DNA of 23,985 bases from Streptomyces sp. NRRL F-2580 (GCF_000720115.1 NZ_JOIR01000062.1:1-23985), one strand, 5' to 3'. Shown: positions 7,117 to 15,508, counted from the stretch's first letter. Numbers and translations: made by a program. Notes: generated by a model not told the origin, from the sequence alone.

Positions 7117-7532
7117 TCAGCCCTGGGCCGTACGCCGCCTGCGGGCGAGGAAGATCGCGCCCGCGCCGGCCGCGACCACCACGCCGGAGGTGGTGAGCAG
7201 GGCCGTGGCCGGGATCTCGGCGCCGGTATCGGCGAGGTTGCCGCCGACGGAGCCGCCGCCCACGCTGCCGCCGGTGCCGCCCGTACCGCCCGTGGCGCCG
7301 GTGGCGCCCGTACCGCCGGTGGCGCCGGTGCCGCCCGTACCGCCGGTGGTGCCGCCGTCGTCGCGGTGGGCTGCGGGGCCGCGGGCGTGGGCTTCGTGGG
7401 GGTGGGCTTCGGCGGGGTGGGGTCGGGGTCCGGGGTGGGCTCCAGCACCCGCGCACCGGCCCCGCTGGTGGTCCCCGTCCGCGCGGCGGAGCCGTCCGGC
7501 GTCCCGGACGGGCCTTCCGCAGTGCGGAACTG
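7117..7532 (-). pseudogene. Frameshifted C-terminal remnant of a sortase-anchored surface protein
   Basis: The last ~60 codons (stop at 7117-7119) encode a cell-wall sorting signal: a Gly-Thr-rich stretch, LADTGAEIPATA (LAxTG form used by streptomycete class E sortases), a hydrophobic segment, and RRRR near the end. Upstream, this frame reads as a His/Pro-rich shadow. The +1-related frame instead gives a proper wall-spanning linker, LEPTPDPDPTPPKPTPTKPT then PAAPQPTATT. The two join if one base is restored near 7350-7360. No signal peptide or ligand-binding domain is found upstream in any frame up to the iron boxes, so the 5' part also seems lost. It could be the relic of a larger secreted protein; the neighbouring iron genes make a heme-binding one possible but unproven. 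A sequencing error could explain the frameshift but not the missing N-terminus. Confidence 0.6.
7262..7350. repeat. Gly-Thr-Gly/Gly-Ala-Thr coding microrepeat
   Basis: On the minus strand, 9-bp units of the type GGCGGTACG and GGCGCCACC repeat about nine times, encoding GTG and GAT tripeptides in the anchor remnant. Arrays like this are prone to replication slippage and lie right beside the inferred frameshift. Confidence 0.65.
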
Positions 7533-7669
7533 ACGGCATGCCCGAGCCCGCCTTGACCGTTCCTTGACCCGGCCATGGGGTTGCCGTGGAGGGTCCGTGA
7601 CGGGTCCGTGTCCCCCCGCAGCACCACACGGAAAGGTGAGAGCTGAATCACTGGACGCGTGGTCATGGC

Positions 7670-7703
7670 TCAGGTAAGCCTCGGTTAAGTTAGGTCCGCC
7701 TCA
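7670..7703. promoter_or_regulatory. Two overlapping iron boxes upstream of efeO
   Basis: TTAAGTTAGGTCCGCCTCA (7685-7703) matches about 15 of 19 positions of the iron box TTAGGTTAGGCTCACCTAA. Overlapping it by 4 bp, the minus strand of 7670-7688 (TTAACCGAGGCTTACCTGA) matches about 13 of 19. A staggered pair like this is how DtxR/IdeR-type repressors load as two dimers. The boxes lie 53-86 bp before the efeO ATG and should repress efeOBU when iron is sufficient. I cannot place the minus-10/minus-35 with confidence. Confidence 0.82.
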
Positions 7704-7755
7704 CCGGCCTCTCCCCCTTGGGACGGCCCACTCGCCCGACGCCCAGGAGCCCCCT

Positions 7756-8910
7756 ATGCGCCCCGCCCGCCTCACCGTCATCGCCGCCGCCTCCGTCGCG
7801 GCGGCCCTGACCGCCGTCACCGGCTGCTCGGAGAAGAGCGACGCGGCTGGCGACGACGTGATCAAGGTCGCGGCCTCCGACAGCGCCTGCGACGTGTCGA
7901 AGACGGAGTTCCCGTCCGGCAAGGTGCAGATCGACGTCGAGAACAAGGGCTCGAAGGTCACCGAGGTCTACGTCCTCTTCCCGGACGCCCGCATCGTGAC
8001 CGAGCGCGAGAACATCGGCCCCGGCACCAAGGCCTCCATCACCGCCGAGATCAAGGCGGGCGACTACGAGATCGTCTGCAAGCCCGGCATGAAGGGCGAC
8101 GGCATCACCAAGAAGGTCAAGGCCACCGGCAAGGGCGCCGCCGAGGAGAAGCGCAGCCCCGAGGCGGACGCCGCGGTCTCCGCCTACCGCGCGTACGTGG
8201 TCGCGCAGGCCGAGGAGACCCTCCCCAAGGCCCAGGCCTTCGCCGACGCGGTCAAGGCCGGCGACATCGAGGGTGCCAAGAAGCTGTACGCCGCCTCCCG
8301 CATCGGCTGGGAGCGCACCGAGCCGGTCGCCGAGTCCTTCGGCGACATCGACCCCAAGGTCGACGTCCGTGAGGACGGCCTGGAGGCCGGTCAGGACCCG
8401 GCGAAGGACTGGACCGGCTGGCACCGTCTGGAGAAGGCCCTGTGGGCCGACAACAAGATCGGCGACGACGAGAAGAAGCTCGCCGACACCCTGATGGCGG
8501 ACCTGACCGACTGGCAGAAGAAGGTCGGCACGGCGGAGATCACCACCAGCTCGATGGCCAACGGCGCCAAGGAACTCCTCGACGAGGTCGCCACCGGCAA
8601 GGTCACGGGCGAGGAGGAGCGTTACTCCCGCGCCGACCTGGTCGACTTCAAGGCCAACATCGAGGGCGCGGAGAAGGCGTACGAGCTGCTGAAGCCGATC
8701 GCCACCAAGAACGACCCGGAGCTCGCCAAGCAGCTGGACACCCAGTTCGCGGCGATGACGGCGCTGCTGGACAAGTACCGCACGGACAAGGCGTCCTACG
8801 AGTTCACCTCGTACGACAAGCTCGGCGATGCCGAGAAGAAGGAGCTCTCGGACGCGGTCAGCGCCCTCGGTGAGCCGCTCTCCAAGCTCGCCGCCGCGGT
8901 CACGAAGTAA
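7756..8910 (+). CDS. efeO: Iron uptake lipoprotein EfeO (cupredoxin + M75 domains)
   Basis: A 384-residue exported lipoprotein that binds iron and passes it to the permease EfeU. Residues 1-23 form a signal peptide ending in the lipobox AVTGC, so Cys24 is the lipid anchor. An N-terminal cupredoxin-like domain (about 33-125, with Cys45 and Cys108) is followed by the all-helical M75 domain, with its metal-binding HxxE motif at His223-Glu226 (GWHRLEKALW). Both EfeO modules are present, so this is the long form. AGGAG at 7745-7749 sits 6 nt before ATG 7756. It is the first gene of efeO-efeB-efeU, preceded by the double iron box. Confidence 0.96.
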   Translation: MRPARLTVIAAASVAAALTAVTGCSEKSDAAGDDVIKVAASDSACDVSKTEFPSGKVQIDVENKGSKVTEVYVLFPDARIVTERENIGPGTKASITAEIKAGDYEIVCKPGMKGDGITKKVKATGKGAAEEKRSPEADAAVSAYRAYVVAQAEETLPKAQAFADAVKAGDIEGAKKLYAASRIGWERTEPVAESFGDIDPKVDVREDGLEAGQDPAKDWTGWHRLEKALWADNKIGDDEKKLADTLMADLTDWQKKVGTAEITTSSMANGAKELLDEVATGKVTGEEERYSRADLVDFKANIEGAEKAYELLKPIATKNDPELAKQLDTQFAAMTALLDKYRTDKASYEFTSYDKLGDAEKKELSDAVSALGEPLSKLAAAVTK

Positions 8911-8941
8911 CGGCAGAGAACGAAGGAGGCGGGAGAGCAGC

Positions 8942-10246
8942 ATGACCGAGTCGCAGTCGGAGTCCCCGGCGCAGTCGGAGTCGGCGGCACAGCCGCAGCA
9001 GGCGGTCGACGAGTCCGCGGCCGCGCCCTCGCGGCGTGCCGTCCTGGGCTGGGGCGGGGCCGGGCTCGCGCTCGGCGCCGCCGCGGCCGGCGGTGCGGTG
9101 GCGGCCTTCGGCGGCGGGTCGGACATGGTCTCGGCCGCAGCGGCCGGGGGCGCCGTGCCGTTCCACGGCGAGCACCAGGCCGGTATCGCGACCGCCGTGC
9201 AGGACCGCCTGCACTTCGCGGCCTTCGACGTGAAGACGAAGAGCCGCGAGGAGCTGATCCAGCTCCTCAAGGAGTGGACCGAGGCGGCCCGCCGCATGAC
9301 GGCCGGCCAGCCGGTCGGCGAGGGCGGCTTCGGCGGTCTCCCGGAGGCCCCGCCGGACGACACGGGCGAAGCGCTGGGCCTGAAGGCCTCCCGCCTCACC
9401 CTGACCGTCGGCTTCGGGCCGGGCCTGTTCGCCAAGAACCGGTTCGGCCTGGAGGGCAAGCGCCCCGAGGCGCTGATCGACCTGGAGCTGTTCCCCGGGG
9501 ACAACCTGGACCCGGCCCGCTCCGGCGGCGACCTGTGCGTCCAGGCGTGCGCCGACGACCCGCAGGTCGCCGTGCACGCCATCCGCCAGCTCGCCCGCAT
9601 CGGCTTCGGCAAGACCGCGGTGCGCTGGTCCCAGCTGGGCTTCGGCAAGACCTCGTCGACCACCCCGGACGAGCAGACCCCGCGCAACATGATGGGCTTC
9701 AAGGACGGCACCCGGAACATCTCGGGCACCGACAACGCGGCCCTGGACAAGCACGTGTGGGTCGGCCCCGGCGACGGCAGCGACTGGATGACCGGCGGCT
9801 CCTACCTGGTGGCCCGGCGGATCCGGATGAACATCGAGATCTGGGACCGCACCCCCCTGCAGGAGCAGGAGGACATCTTCGGCCGCGACAAGGGCGAGGG
9901 TGCCCCCGTCGGCAAGTCCAAGGAGCGCGACGAGCCCTTCCTGAAGGCGATGAAGCCGCAGGCGCACGTCCGCTTGGCGCACCCGGACACCAACAACGGT
10001 GCGACGATCCTGCGCCGCGGCTACTCCTTCACCGACGGCACGGACGGTCTGGGCCGCCTCGACGCGGGCCTGTTCTTCCTCGCCTACCAGCGGGACGTGC
10101 GCAAGGGCTTCGTCCCGATCCAGCGGAACCTCGCGAAGTCCGACGTCCTCAACGAATACATCCAGCACGTGGGTTCGGCCGTCTTCGCCGTCCCGCCGGG
10201 CGTCCGCGACAAGGACGACTGGTGGGGCCGGACGCTGTTCGCGTAG
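8942..10246 (+). CDS. efeB: EfeB: Tat-exported DyP-type peroxidase/deferrochelatase
   Basis: A 434-residue heme peroxidase of the dye-decolorizing family, exported folded by the Tat system. The twin arginines Arg31-Arg32 in SRRAVLGWGG are followed by an Ala/Gly-rich hydrophobic core. The hallmark GFKDG is at 252-256, with Asp255 as distal acid, and the proximal heme ligand is His347 (RLAHPDTNN). In EfeUOB systems this enzyme is thought to oxidise Fe(II) for the FTR1-type permease; removal of iron from heme has also been proposed. The start follows GGAGG and GGGAG sequences 8-17 nt upstream, with 31 bp between efeO stop and this ATG. The long Gln/Ser/Glu-rich leader before the twin arginines is unusual but still compatible with Tat export. 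Confidence 0.96.
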   Translation: MTESQSESPAQSESAAQPQQAVDESAAAPSRRAVLGWGGAGLALGAAAAGGAVAAFGGGSDMVSAAAAGGAVPFHGEHQAGIATAVQDRLHFAAFDVKTKSREELIQLLKEWTEAARRMTAGQPVGEGGFGGLPEAPPDDTGEALGLKASRLTLTVGFGPGLFAKNRFGLEGKRPEALIDLELFPGDNLDPARSGGDLCVQACADDPQVAVHAIRQLARIGFGKTAVRWSQLGFGKTSSTTPDEQTPRNMMGFKDGTRNISGTDNAALDKHVWVGPGDGSDWMTGGSYLVARRIRMNIEIWDRTPLQEQEDIFGRDKGEGAPVGKSKERDEPFLKAMKPQAHVRLAHPDTNNGATILRRGYSFTDGTDGLGRLDAGLFFLAYQRDVRKGFVPIQRNLAKSDVLNEYIQHVGSAVFAVPPGVRDKDDWWGRTLFA

Positions 10247-10271
10247 TCCCCGCCGGAGAGGAACAACCGCC

Positions 10272-11120
10272 GTGTTCGGCAACTATCTGATCGGCCTGCG
10301 CGAGGGGCTGGAAGCCAGCCTGGTCGTCTGCATCCTCGTCGCGTACCTGGTGAAGACCGAGCGCCGGGACGCCCTGCGTCCCGTGTGGATCGGCATCGGG
10401 ATCGCCTGCGCGCTCTCGCTCACCTTCGGCGCGATGCTCGAATTCGGCACCCAGGAGCTGACCTTCGAGGCGCAGGAGCTCCTCGGCGGCAGCCTGTCCA
10501 TCATCTCGGTGGGCCTGGTGACGTGGATGGTCTTCTGGATGAAGCGCACCGCGCGGCATCTGAAGGCCGAGCTGCACGGCAAGCTCGACGCGGCGCTCGC
10601 CATGGGCACCGGCGCGCTGGTCGCCACCGCCTTCCTGGCCGTCGGCCGCGAGGGCCTGGAGACCGCGCTGTTCGTGTGGGCGTCGGTACGGGCCAGCGGC
10701 GAGGGCTCCTCGGCCCCGCTGATCGGCGTGCTCCTGGGCATCGCCACGGCGATCGTGCTGGGCTGGCTGTTCTACCGCGGCGCCCTGAAGATCAATCTGG
10801 CGAAGTTCTTCAAGTGGACCGGCGCCATGCTGGTGGTCGTGGCCGCGGGCGTGCTCGCGTACGGGGTCCACGACCTCCAGGAGGCGCGCTTCCTGGGCGG
10901 CCTGGGTGACAAGGCCTTCGACATCAGCGCGACGATCCCGCCGGACAGCTGGTACGGGACGCTGCTCAAGGGCGTCTTCAACTTCCAGCCGGACCCCACC
11001 GTCCTGCAGCTCACGGTGTGGGTGCTCTACCTGGTCCCCGTGCTGGCGCTGTTCTTCCTCGACCGCAGCCGCCCGGCGAGCCCGAAGCCGCAGCCCGCGG
11101 ACGCCGCGCCCGCGGGCTGA
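10272..11120 (+). CDS. efeU: EfeU: FTR1-family high-affinity iron permease
   Basis: A 282-residue integral membrane permease with about seven hydrophobic segments. Both REGLE iron-translocation motifs are present: REGLEASL starting at residue 10 and REGLETAL at 126. In FTR1 proteins the Glu residues bind Fe(III) during transport. The start is GTG 10272, preceded by GGAGAGGA about 9 nt upstream; the gene begins 25 bp after efeB, so the three genes form one operon. The tail is short, Pro/Ala-rich and presumably cytoplasmic. Only 4 bp separate its stop from that of the convergent GNAT gene, so no terminator fits between them. Confidence 0.96.
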   Translation: MFGNYLIGLREGLEASLVVCILVAYLVKTERRDALRPVWIGIGIACALSLTFGAMLEFGTQELTFEAQELLGGSLSIISVGLVTWMVFWMKRTARHLKAELHGKLDAALAMGTGALVATAFLAVGREGLETALFVWASVRASGEGSSAPLIGVLLGIATAIVLGWLFYRGALKINLAKFFKWTGAMLVVVAAGVLAYGVHDLQEARFLGGLGDKAFDISATIPPDSWYGTLLKGVFNFQPDPTVLQLTVWVLYLVPVLALFFLDRSRPASPKPQPADAAPAG

Positions 11121-11124
11121 CCGC

Positions 11125-11694
11125 TCACCACAGCCTGTCGGTGTGTCCGGGGTGGAGCGGGACGCGGACGCCGGTGAAGGCCGCGCGGTCCCGTCCCGGG
11201 TCGTCCGTGAAGAAGTCCGCCAGCACCACCTTGTCGAAGCCGGGGGCGTCGGTGGCGAGCGGCTCCGGGTCGTCGGGGGCGCCGCCCACCAGCACCGTGC
11301 CGGGCAGCTGCGCGAAGCCGGCCGCCTCGTAGAACGGGGCCAGCGGGCGGTCGCAGCTGAACAGCGCCAGGTCGACGGCCCGGTCCGCCGCGAGCTCGGC
11401 GCGGGCCGCCGCCACCAGCCGCGCCCCGCAACCCCGGCCGCGCAGCGCGGGCCGGGTCACGACCGCGCTCAGCCCGGCCGCCCGGTAGGTCCGCCCCGCG
11501 AGCCGGATCTCCTTGAACAGCAGCGCCAGCGAGGCGGCCACGGTGCCGTCCGCGGCCAGCAGGAGCAGGACCCGCGGCGCCAGGGCCGGATCGTGCCCGG
11601 GCTCGGCCCCCGGCCAGGCCGCGTCCTCCAACGCGGCCACTTGCCGAGCCAGCCCTGGGGGTAGTTCCGCCTCGGCGAAACCGACCACCCTCAT
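11125..11694 (-). CDS. GNAT-family N-acetyltransferase
   Basis: A 189-residue predicted acetyl-CoA-dependent acetyltransferase. VVTRPALRGRGCGARLVAAA holds the acetyl-CoA pyrophosphate loop (R-G-R-G-C-G). FYEAAGFAQLPG is the usual late beta-strand/helix with the conserved Tyr. The N-terminal MRVVGFAEAELPPGLARQV, followed by ALEDAAWPG, and the C-terminal HPGHTDRLW resemble the aminoglycoside 2'-N-acetyltransferase-like branch, but the substrate is not predictable. ATG 11694 is preceded by a strong AAGGAGG. It converges on efeU; its upstream region holds a dispersed repeat. Confidence 0.85.
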   Translation of the reverse strand: MRVVGFAEAELPPGLARQVAALEDAAWPGAEPGHDPALAPRVLLLLAADGTVAASLALLFKEIRLAGRTYRAAGLSAVVTRPALRGRGCGARLVAAARAELAADRAVDLALFSCDRPLAPFYEAAGFAQLPGTVLVGGAPDDPEPLATDAPGFDKVVLADFFTDDPGRDRAAFTGVRVPLHPGHTDRLW

Positions 11695-11734
11695 GGACGA
11701 GCCTCCTTGGTCGACTGCGGCGCGGCTGAAATAT

Positions 11735-11832
11735 CCAGCCCGTCCGGCATTTGAGGAGCGGGGTCTGGGGCGGAGCCCCAGGAAGCCGGGCCGCACGGGC
11801 CGTTCTCCGTGCGGGTCTGGGGCGGAGCCCCG
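11735..11832 (+). repeat. Dispersed GC-rich extragenic repeat, locus A (one full and one partial unit)
   Basis: The full unit (11735-11780) reads CCAGCCCGTCCGGCATTTGA, then a GC-rich stretch ending in the 7-bp hairpin CTGGGGC/GCCCCAG with a GGA loop (11765-11781). A partial second unit (11811-11832) repeats only the GGGGCGGAGCCCC hairpin. It fills the gap between the GNAT start and the end of the second PhzF gene and could terminate the latter. Confidence 0.85.
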
Positions 11833-11863
11833 GTGGTCGGGACGGGCGGGCCCGGGTACGCGG

Positions 11864-12730
11864 TCACGGGATGCGGACGCCCTCGCCGCCCACCCTGACC
11901 CGGGGGTCACCGGTGCGCAGTTCCACCGTGAGCACGCCCGGCCGGCCCATGTCCTCGCCCTGGTGGAGGGTGAGCACGGCGTCCGCCGGGACCAGGCCGA
12001 GCTCCCGCGCGTACGCGCCGAAGGCGGCCGCGGCGGCTCCCGTGGCGGGGTCCTCGACGACGCCGCCGACCGGGAAGGGGTCCCGTACGTGGAACTCCGC
12101 GGGGCCCGCCCGGTGCACCAGCTGGACCGTGGTGAGGTCCAGACGCCGCATCAGGGCCTCCAGGCGGGCGAAGTCGTACGCGAGGTCCGCGAGCCGGGCC
12201 CGGGTGGCGGCGCCCAGCACCAGGTGGCGGGCTCCGGCGTAGGCGATCCGGGGCGGGAACGCCGGGTCCAGGTCACCCACCGGCCAGTCCAGCGCGGCCA
12301 GCGCCTCGGCGAGGTCGGCCGCGCCGATCTCCTCGACGTGCGGCTCGACGCTGGTCAGCGTGGCCCGCAGCCGCCCGCCGTCCTCGGCGGTGACGGACAC
12401 CGGCACGGTGCCCGCCCGGGTCGCGAGGAGCAGTTCCCCCGGCCCGATCCGCTCGCCCAGCGCCACGGCCGTGGCCACGGTGGCGTGCCCGCAGAAGGGG
12501 ACCTCCGCCTTCGGGCTGAAGTACCGCACGGTGAAGGACCGGCCCGCCGGGCCGCCGAGCCCCTCGGGCGGTGCGGTCAGGAAGGCGGTCTCGCTGTACC
12601 CCAGGCGGGCGGCGATCGCGAGCATCGCGCCGTCGTCCAGCCCGGCCGCGTCGAGCACGACCCCGGCGGGGTTGCCGCCGTCGGGGTCGTGGGAGAAGGC
12701 CGTGTAGTGCAGTACCTCGGTGTCGGTCAT
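11864..12730 (-). CDS. PhzF-family protein (isomerase/epimerase-like), copy 2
   Basis: A full-length 288-residue PhzF-fold protein. It shows the N-terminal FSHDPDGGNPAGVVLDAAGL, the catalytic Glu47 in LGYSETAFL, FCGHATVATAVAL and, near the C-terminus, VVEDPATGAAAAAFGAY, the matching loop of the second half. This fits the general family better than copy 1 and is probably an isomerase of an unknown small acid. It is clearly different from copy 1, so the pair is not a recent duplication. ATG 12730 has no Shine-Dalgarno; GATCAT 6 nt before it (12737-12742, minus strand) may be the minus-10 of a leaderless message. Confidence 0.92.
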   Translation of the reverse strand: MTDTEVLHYTAFSHDPDGGNPAGVVLDAAGLDDGAMLAIAARLGYSETAFLTAPPEGLGGPAGRSFTVRYFSPKAEVPFCGHATVATAVALGERIGPGELLLATRAGTVPVSVTAEDGGRLRATLTSVEPHVEEIGAADLAEALAALDWPVGDLDPAFPPRIAYAGARHLVLGAATRARLADLAYDFARLEALMRRLDLTTVQLVHRAGPAEFHVRDPFPVGGVVEDPATGAAAAAFGAYARELGLVPADAVLTLHQGEDMGRPGVLTVELRTGDPRVRVGGEGVRIP

Positions 12731-12850
12731 GTGGCCATGATCGTCCGGAGCACGGTGCGGGGTCCAGGCCTTTCGTGCCGGGCGGAGTGGACGGATCCCG
12801 GCCGGGTACGAGCGGGACGTCCGGCACACACCGAGAGAACGGGTACGACG

Positions 12851-13186
12851 ATGACCGAGCACCCCGACGAGGCCGCCGTGGAGGCCGCCCACGAGCCGCA
12901 CGACCCGGCCCCGGGCGAGCGCGCCGCCGTCGACCGGGTCCGCGTCGAGGCCGTCGGGAGGGGGCACCACCAAGTGGAGGCCGCGCTGGAGGCGGCGCGC
13001 GCGGAGGCCGCCGACCCGGCCGTGGTCGCCGAGTGGGAGCGCATCGAGGAACACCTGGCCGCGCACCGGGGCCCGTACGCCCCGGACGCCGACCCGTTCC
13101 TCCAGGGCCGGCTCACGGCTCGCGCACAGCACGGCATCGACCCGCCGGAGCCGGGCCCGGGCTCGGGCCCCGCGGACCGGGGCTAA
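12851..13186 (+). CDS. Small charged hypothetical protein
   Basis: A 111-residue hydrophilic protein rich in Ala, Glu, His and Asp, with a predicted helical middle ([15 protein letters not shown] to [13 protein letters not shown]) and a Pro/Gly-rich tail. No membrane segment, signal peptide or named domain is visible. The ribosome-binding site is weak. Codon bias supports coding. Its TAA stop (13184-13186) overlaps the stop of the convergent SDR gene. Function unknown. Confidence 0.6.
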   Translation: MTEHPDEAAVEAAHEPHDPAPGERAAVDRVRVEAVGRGHHQVEAALEAARAEAADPAVVAEWERIEEHLAAHRGPYAPDADPFLQGRLTARAQHGIDPPEPGPGSGPADRG

Positions 13187-13944
13187 CCCCGCCCGATGTA
13201 GGGCATCGACGTCGCCATTACCGTGGCGAACTGCACGTTGGCCTCCAGCGGGAGCTGCGCCATGTGCAGGACCGTGCGGGCCACGTCGGCGGCGTCCATC
13301 ACCGGTTCGACGGCCAGCCGGCCGTTGGCCTGGAGGATGCCGGTCTGCATCCGTTCGGTCATCTCGGTCGCGGCGTTGCCGATGTCGATCTGGCCGCAGG
13401 CGATCCGGTACGGACGTCCGTCCAGCGACAGGGACTTCGTCAGGCCCGTCATCGCGTGCTTGGTCGCGGTGTAGGCGATGGAGTGGGGACGGGGCACGTG
13501 CGCCGAGATGGAGCCGTTGTTGATGATGCGGCCGCCCTGCGGGTCCTGTCGCCTCATCTGCCGGAAGGCGGCCTGCGCGCACAGGAAGGCGCCGGTCAGG
13601 TTGACGTCCACGACCGAGCGCCAGGCCTCGTAGGTGATGTCCTCCAGCGGGACCCCGCCCGGCCCGAAGGTGCCCGCGTTGTTGAACAGCAGGTCGAGGC
13701 GCCCGTAGCGGGCCCGCACTGACTCGAACAGCGCAGTCACGTCGTCCGGGTCGCTCACGTCCGCCGGTACGCACAGCACGTCGGCGTCGGAGCCGGCCGC
13801 GGCGGCGGTCTGTTCGAGCGGCTCGGTCCGGCGGCCCGCGACGGCCACGGACCAGCCCGCCGCTGCCAGGGCCAGCGCCACGGAGCGGCCGATTCCGGAG
13901 CCGGCGCCGGTCACCACGGCGATCTTCTTCGTACTTTCGTCCAT
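13183..13944 (-). CDS. Short-chain dehydrogenase/reductase (SDR)
   Basis: A 253-residue classical SDR oxidoreductase. The nucleotide loop TGAGSGIG is at 12-19, with GRR at 37-39 suggesting NADP preference. NNAG is at 88-91, and the catalytic Ser145, Tyr158 and Lys162 (YTATK) are all present. Asn115 (VDVNLTG) completes the tetrad. Substrate is unknown. ATG 13944 is preceded by TACCCT 8 nt upstream, and no clear Shine-Dalgarno is seen. Confidence 0.93.
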   Translation of the reverse strand: MDESTKKIAVVTGAGSGIGRSVALALAAAGWSVAVAGRRTEPLEQTAAAAGSDADVLCVPADVSDPDDVTALFESVRARYGRLDLLFNNAGTFGPGGVPLEDITYEAWRSVVDVNLTGAFLCAQAAFRQMRRQDPQGGRIINNGSISAHVPRPHSIAYTATKHAMTGLTKSLSLDGRPYRIACGQIDIGNAATEMTERMQTGILQANGRLAVEPVMDAADVARTVLHMAQLPLEANVQFATVMATSMPYIGRG

Positions 13945-14052
13945 GGGCCCGCAGGGTACGTCACACGGCCGCTCGGTCCCGGGACGTTCCGATTGCTGAG
14001 AGCATGGGTCGGTCAGGGGTGCGTAAAGCAGATGAGAAGACTGGAGTTCCGC

Positions 14053-15369
14053 ATGTCGGAGAGAGGCCCCGCGACGGCACCCTCGCACGACTCGTCGCCC
14101 GAATCGCCCTCCGCCCCCGTCACCACCAAGCCCCTGACGGCAGCACGCCGCACAGGTCTGCTCGTCACCTTCATACTCGGGGGGCTCACCGCCCTCCCCC
14201 CGCTGTCCATGGACATGTACCTGCCGGCCCTGCCGCAGGTCACCGATGCCCTGAACAGCCCCGCCGCGACCATCCAGCTCACCCTCACGGCCTGCCTCGC
14301 CGGCATGGCCCTGGGCCAGCTCGTGATCGGCCCGATGAGCGACAAGTGGGGCCGGCGCCGGCCCCTGCTCGCCGGCATGGTCGTCTACGTCCTGGCCACC
14401 GCGATCTGCGCCCTCGCGCCGACCGCCGAGCTGCTGATCTCCTTCCGGCTGCTCCAGGGCCTGGCCGGCGCCGCCGCGATCGTCATCGCACGGGCCGTCG
14501 TACGCGACCTGTACGACGGGGACGAGATGGCCCGCTTCTTCTCCACCCTGATGCTCATATCCGGGGCCGCCCCGATCATCGCCCCGCTCATCGGCGGCCA
14601 GGTGCTGCGCTTCGCCGACTGGCGGGGCGTCTTCGTCGTCCTCACCGGCGTCGGCACGGTCCTCACCCTGATGGTCTGGCGCAGCCTCGGCGAGACCCTG
14701 CCGCCCGAACGGCGGCACACCGGAGGCGTCGGCTCCGCCCTGCGGACCATGCGCGGGCTGCTCGGCGACCGCGTCTTCGCCGGCTACACCCTGACCGGCG
14801 GCTTCGCCTTCGCCGTCCTCTTCTCGTACATCTCCGCCTCCCCCTTCGTGGTGCAGGAGATCTACGGGGCCTCGCCCCAGGCCTTCGCCCTGCTCTTCGG
14901 CCTGAACTCCGTCGGCCTGATCCTCGTCGGCCAGGTCAACGGCAAGCTGCTGGTCGGCCGCGTCAGCCTGGACAAGGTCCTGGCCGTCGGCCTCGCGACC
15001 ATCACGGCCGCCGCGGTGGCCCTGCTGCTGATGTCGACGGGGGTGTTCGGGGAGGTCGGGCTGACGCCGGTCGCCGCCGCGCTGTTCGTCCTGATGTCGG
15101 CGATGGGCGTCGTCCTGCCGAACACCAACGCCCAGGCCCTGATGCGCACCCCGCACGCGGCCGGCTCGGCCTCCGCGCTGCTGGGCACCTCCTCGTTCCT
15201 GATCGGCGCGATCGCCTCACCGCTGGTGGGCATCGCGGGCGAGGACACGGCCGTCCCGATGGCCTTGGTCCAACTGGTGTGCGCCCTCCTGTCCCTGACC
15301 GCCTTCCTGGGCCTCTGCCGCCCGTGGAAATCCAGCCCCGCCGCGCAATCCAGCCCCGCCGGCGTTTGA
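14053..15369 (+). CDS. Bcr/CflA-type MFS drug exporter with repeat-derived C-terminus
   Basis: A 438-residue, 12-helix major facilitator proton antiporter. Motif A is [14 protein letters not shown], after helix 2; the N-terminal [15 protein letters not shown] is diagnostic of the Bcr/CflA branch (bicyclomycin, chloramphenicol and other efflux). ATG 14053 is preferred because GGAG lies 6 nt upstream; ATG 14032 would add seven residues. The transporter proper ends about FLGLCRPWK. The last 12 codons ([12 protein letters not shown]) and the TGA lie inside copies of the dispersed GC-rich repeat, so the native stop has been displaced. Confidence 0.94.
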   Translation: MSERGPATAPSHDSSPESPSAPVTTKPLTAARRTGLLVTFILGGLTALPPLSMDMYLPALPQVTDALNSPAATIQLTLTACLAGMALGQLVIGPMSDKWGRRRPLLAGMVVYVLATAICALAPTAELLISFRLLQGLAGAAAIVIARAVVRDLYDGDEMARFFSTLMLISGAAPIIAPLIGGQVLRFADWRGVFVVLTGVGTVLTLMVWRSLGETLPPERRHTGGVGSALRTMRGLLGDRVFAGYTLTGGFAFAVLFSYISASPFVVQEIYGASPQAFALLFGLNSVGLILVGQVNGKLLVGRVSLDKVLAVGLATITAAAVALLLMSTGVFGEVGLTPVAAALFVLMSAMGVVLPNTNAQALMRTPHAAGSASALLGTSSFLIGAIASPLVGIAGEDTAVPMALVQLVCALLSLTAFLGLCRPWKSSPAAQSSPAGV

Positions 15370-15424
15370 GGCGCGCTTCCAGCCCCGCCGGCGTTTGAGG
15401 CGCGGGGCCCGGGGCGGAGCCCCG
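15330..15424 (+). repeat. Dispersed GC-rich extragenic repeat, locus B (three tandem units)
   Basis: A partial unit (15330-15342), a near-complete unit (15349-15373) and a full unit (15379-15424) run head to tail. The core is CCAGCCCCGCCGGCGTTTGA, then GGCGCGGGGC and a GGGGCGGAGCCCC hairpin. The TGA of the core is the stop codon of the MFS gene. Confidence 0.9.
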
Positions 15425-15508
15425 ATCCTTGAGCCGCACGGGACCGGCGGCGGCACCGACCAGGCGGCCCCGCCCCGGACCGGCGGCCCCGCCCCCCGAT
15501 CGACGGCA

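Noticed and set aside
5521..11120. A siderophore biosynthesis or heme ABC import system
   Set aside because: No NIS or NRPS enzyme, ABC permease, ATPase or substrate-binding protein for heme or siderophores is present; only hmuO and efeOBU are supported.
11513..13186. Long upstream extension of the 111-aa protein (557 codons)
   Set aside because: The extension runs antisense through GNAT and PhzF copy 2; only the last part from ATG 12851 has coding character.
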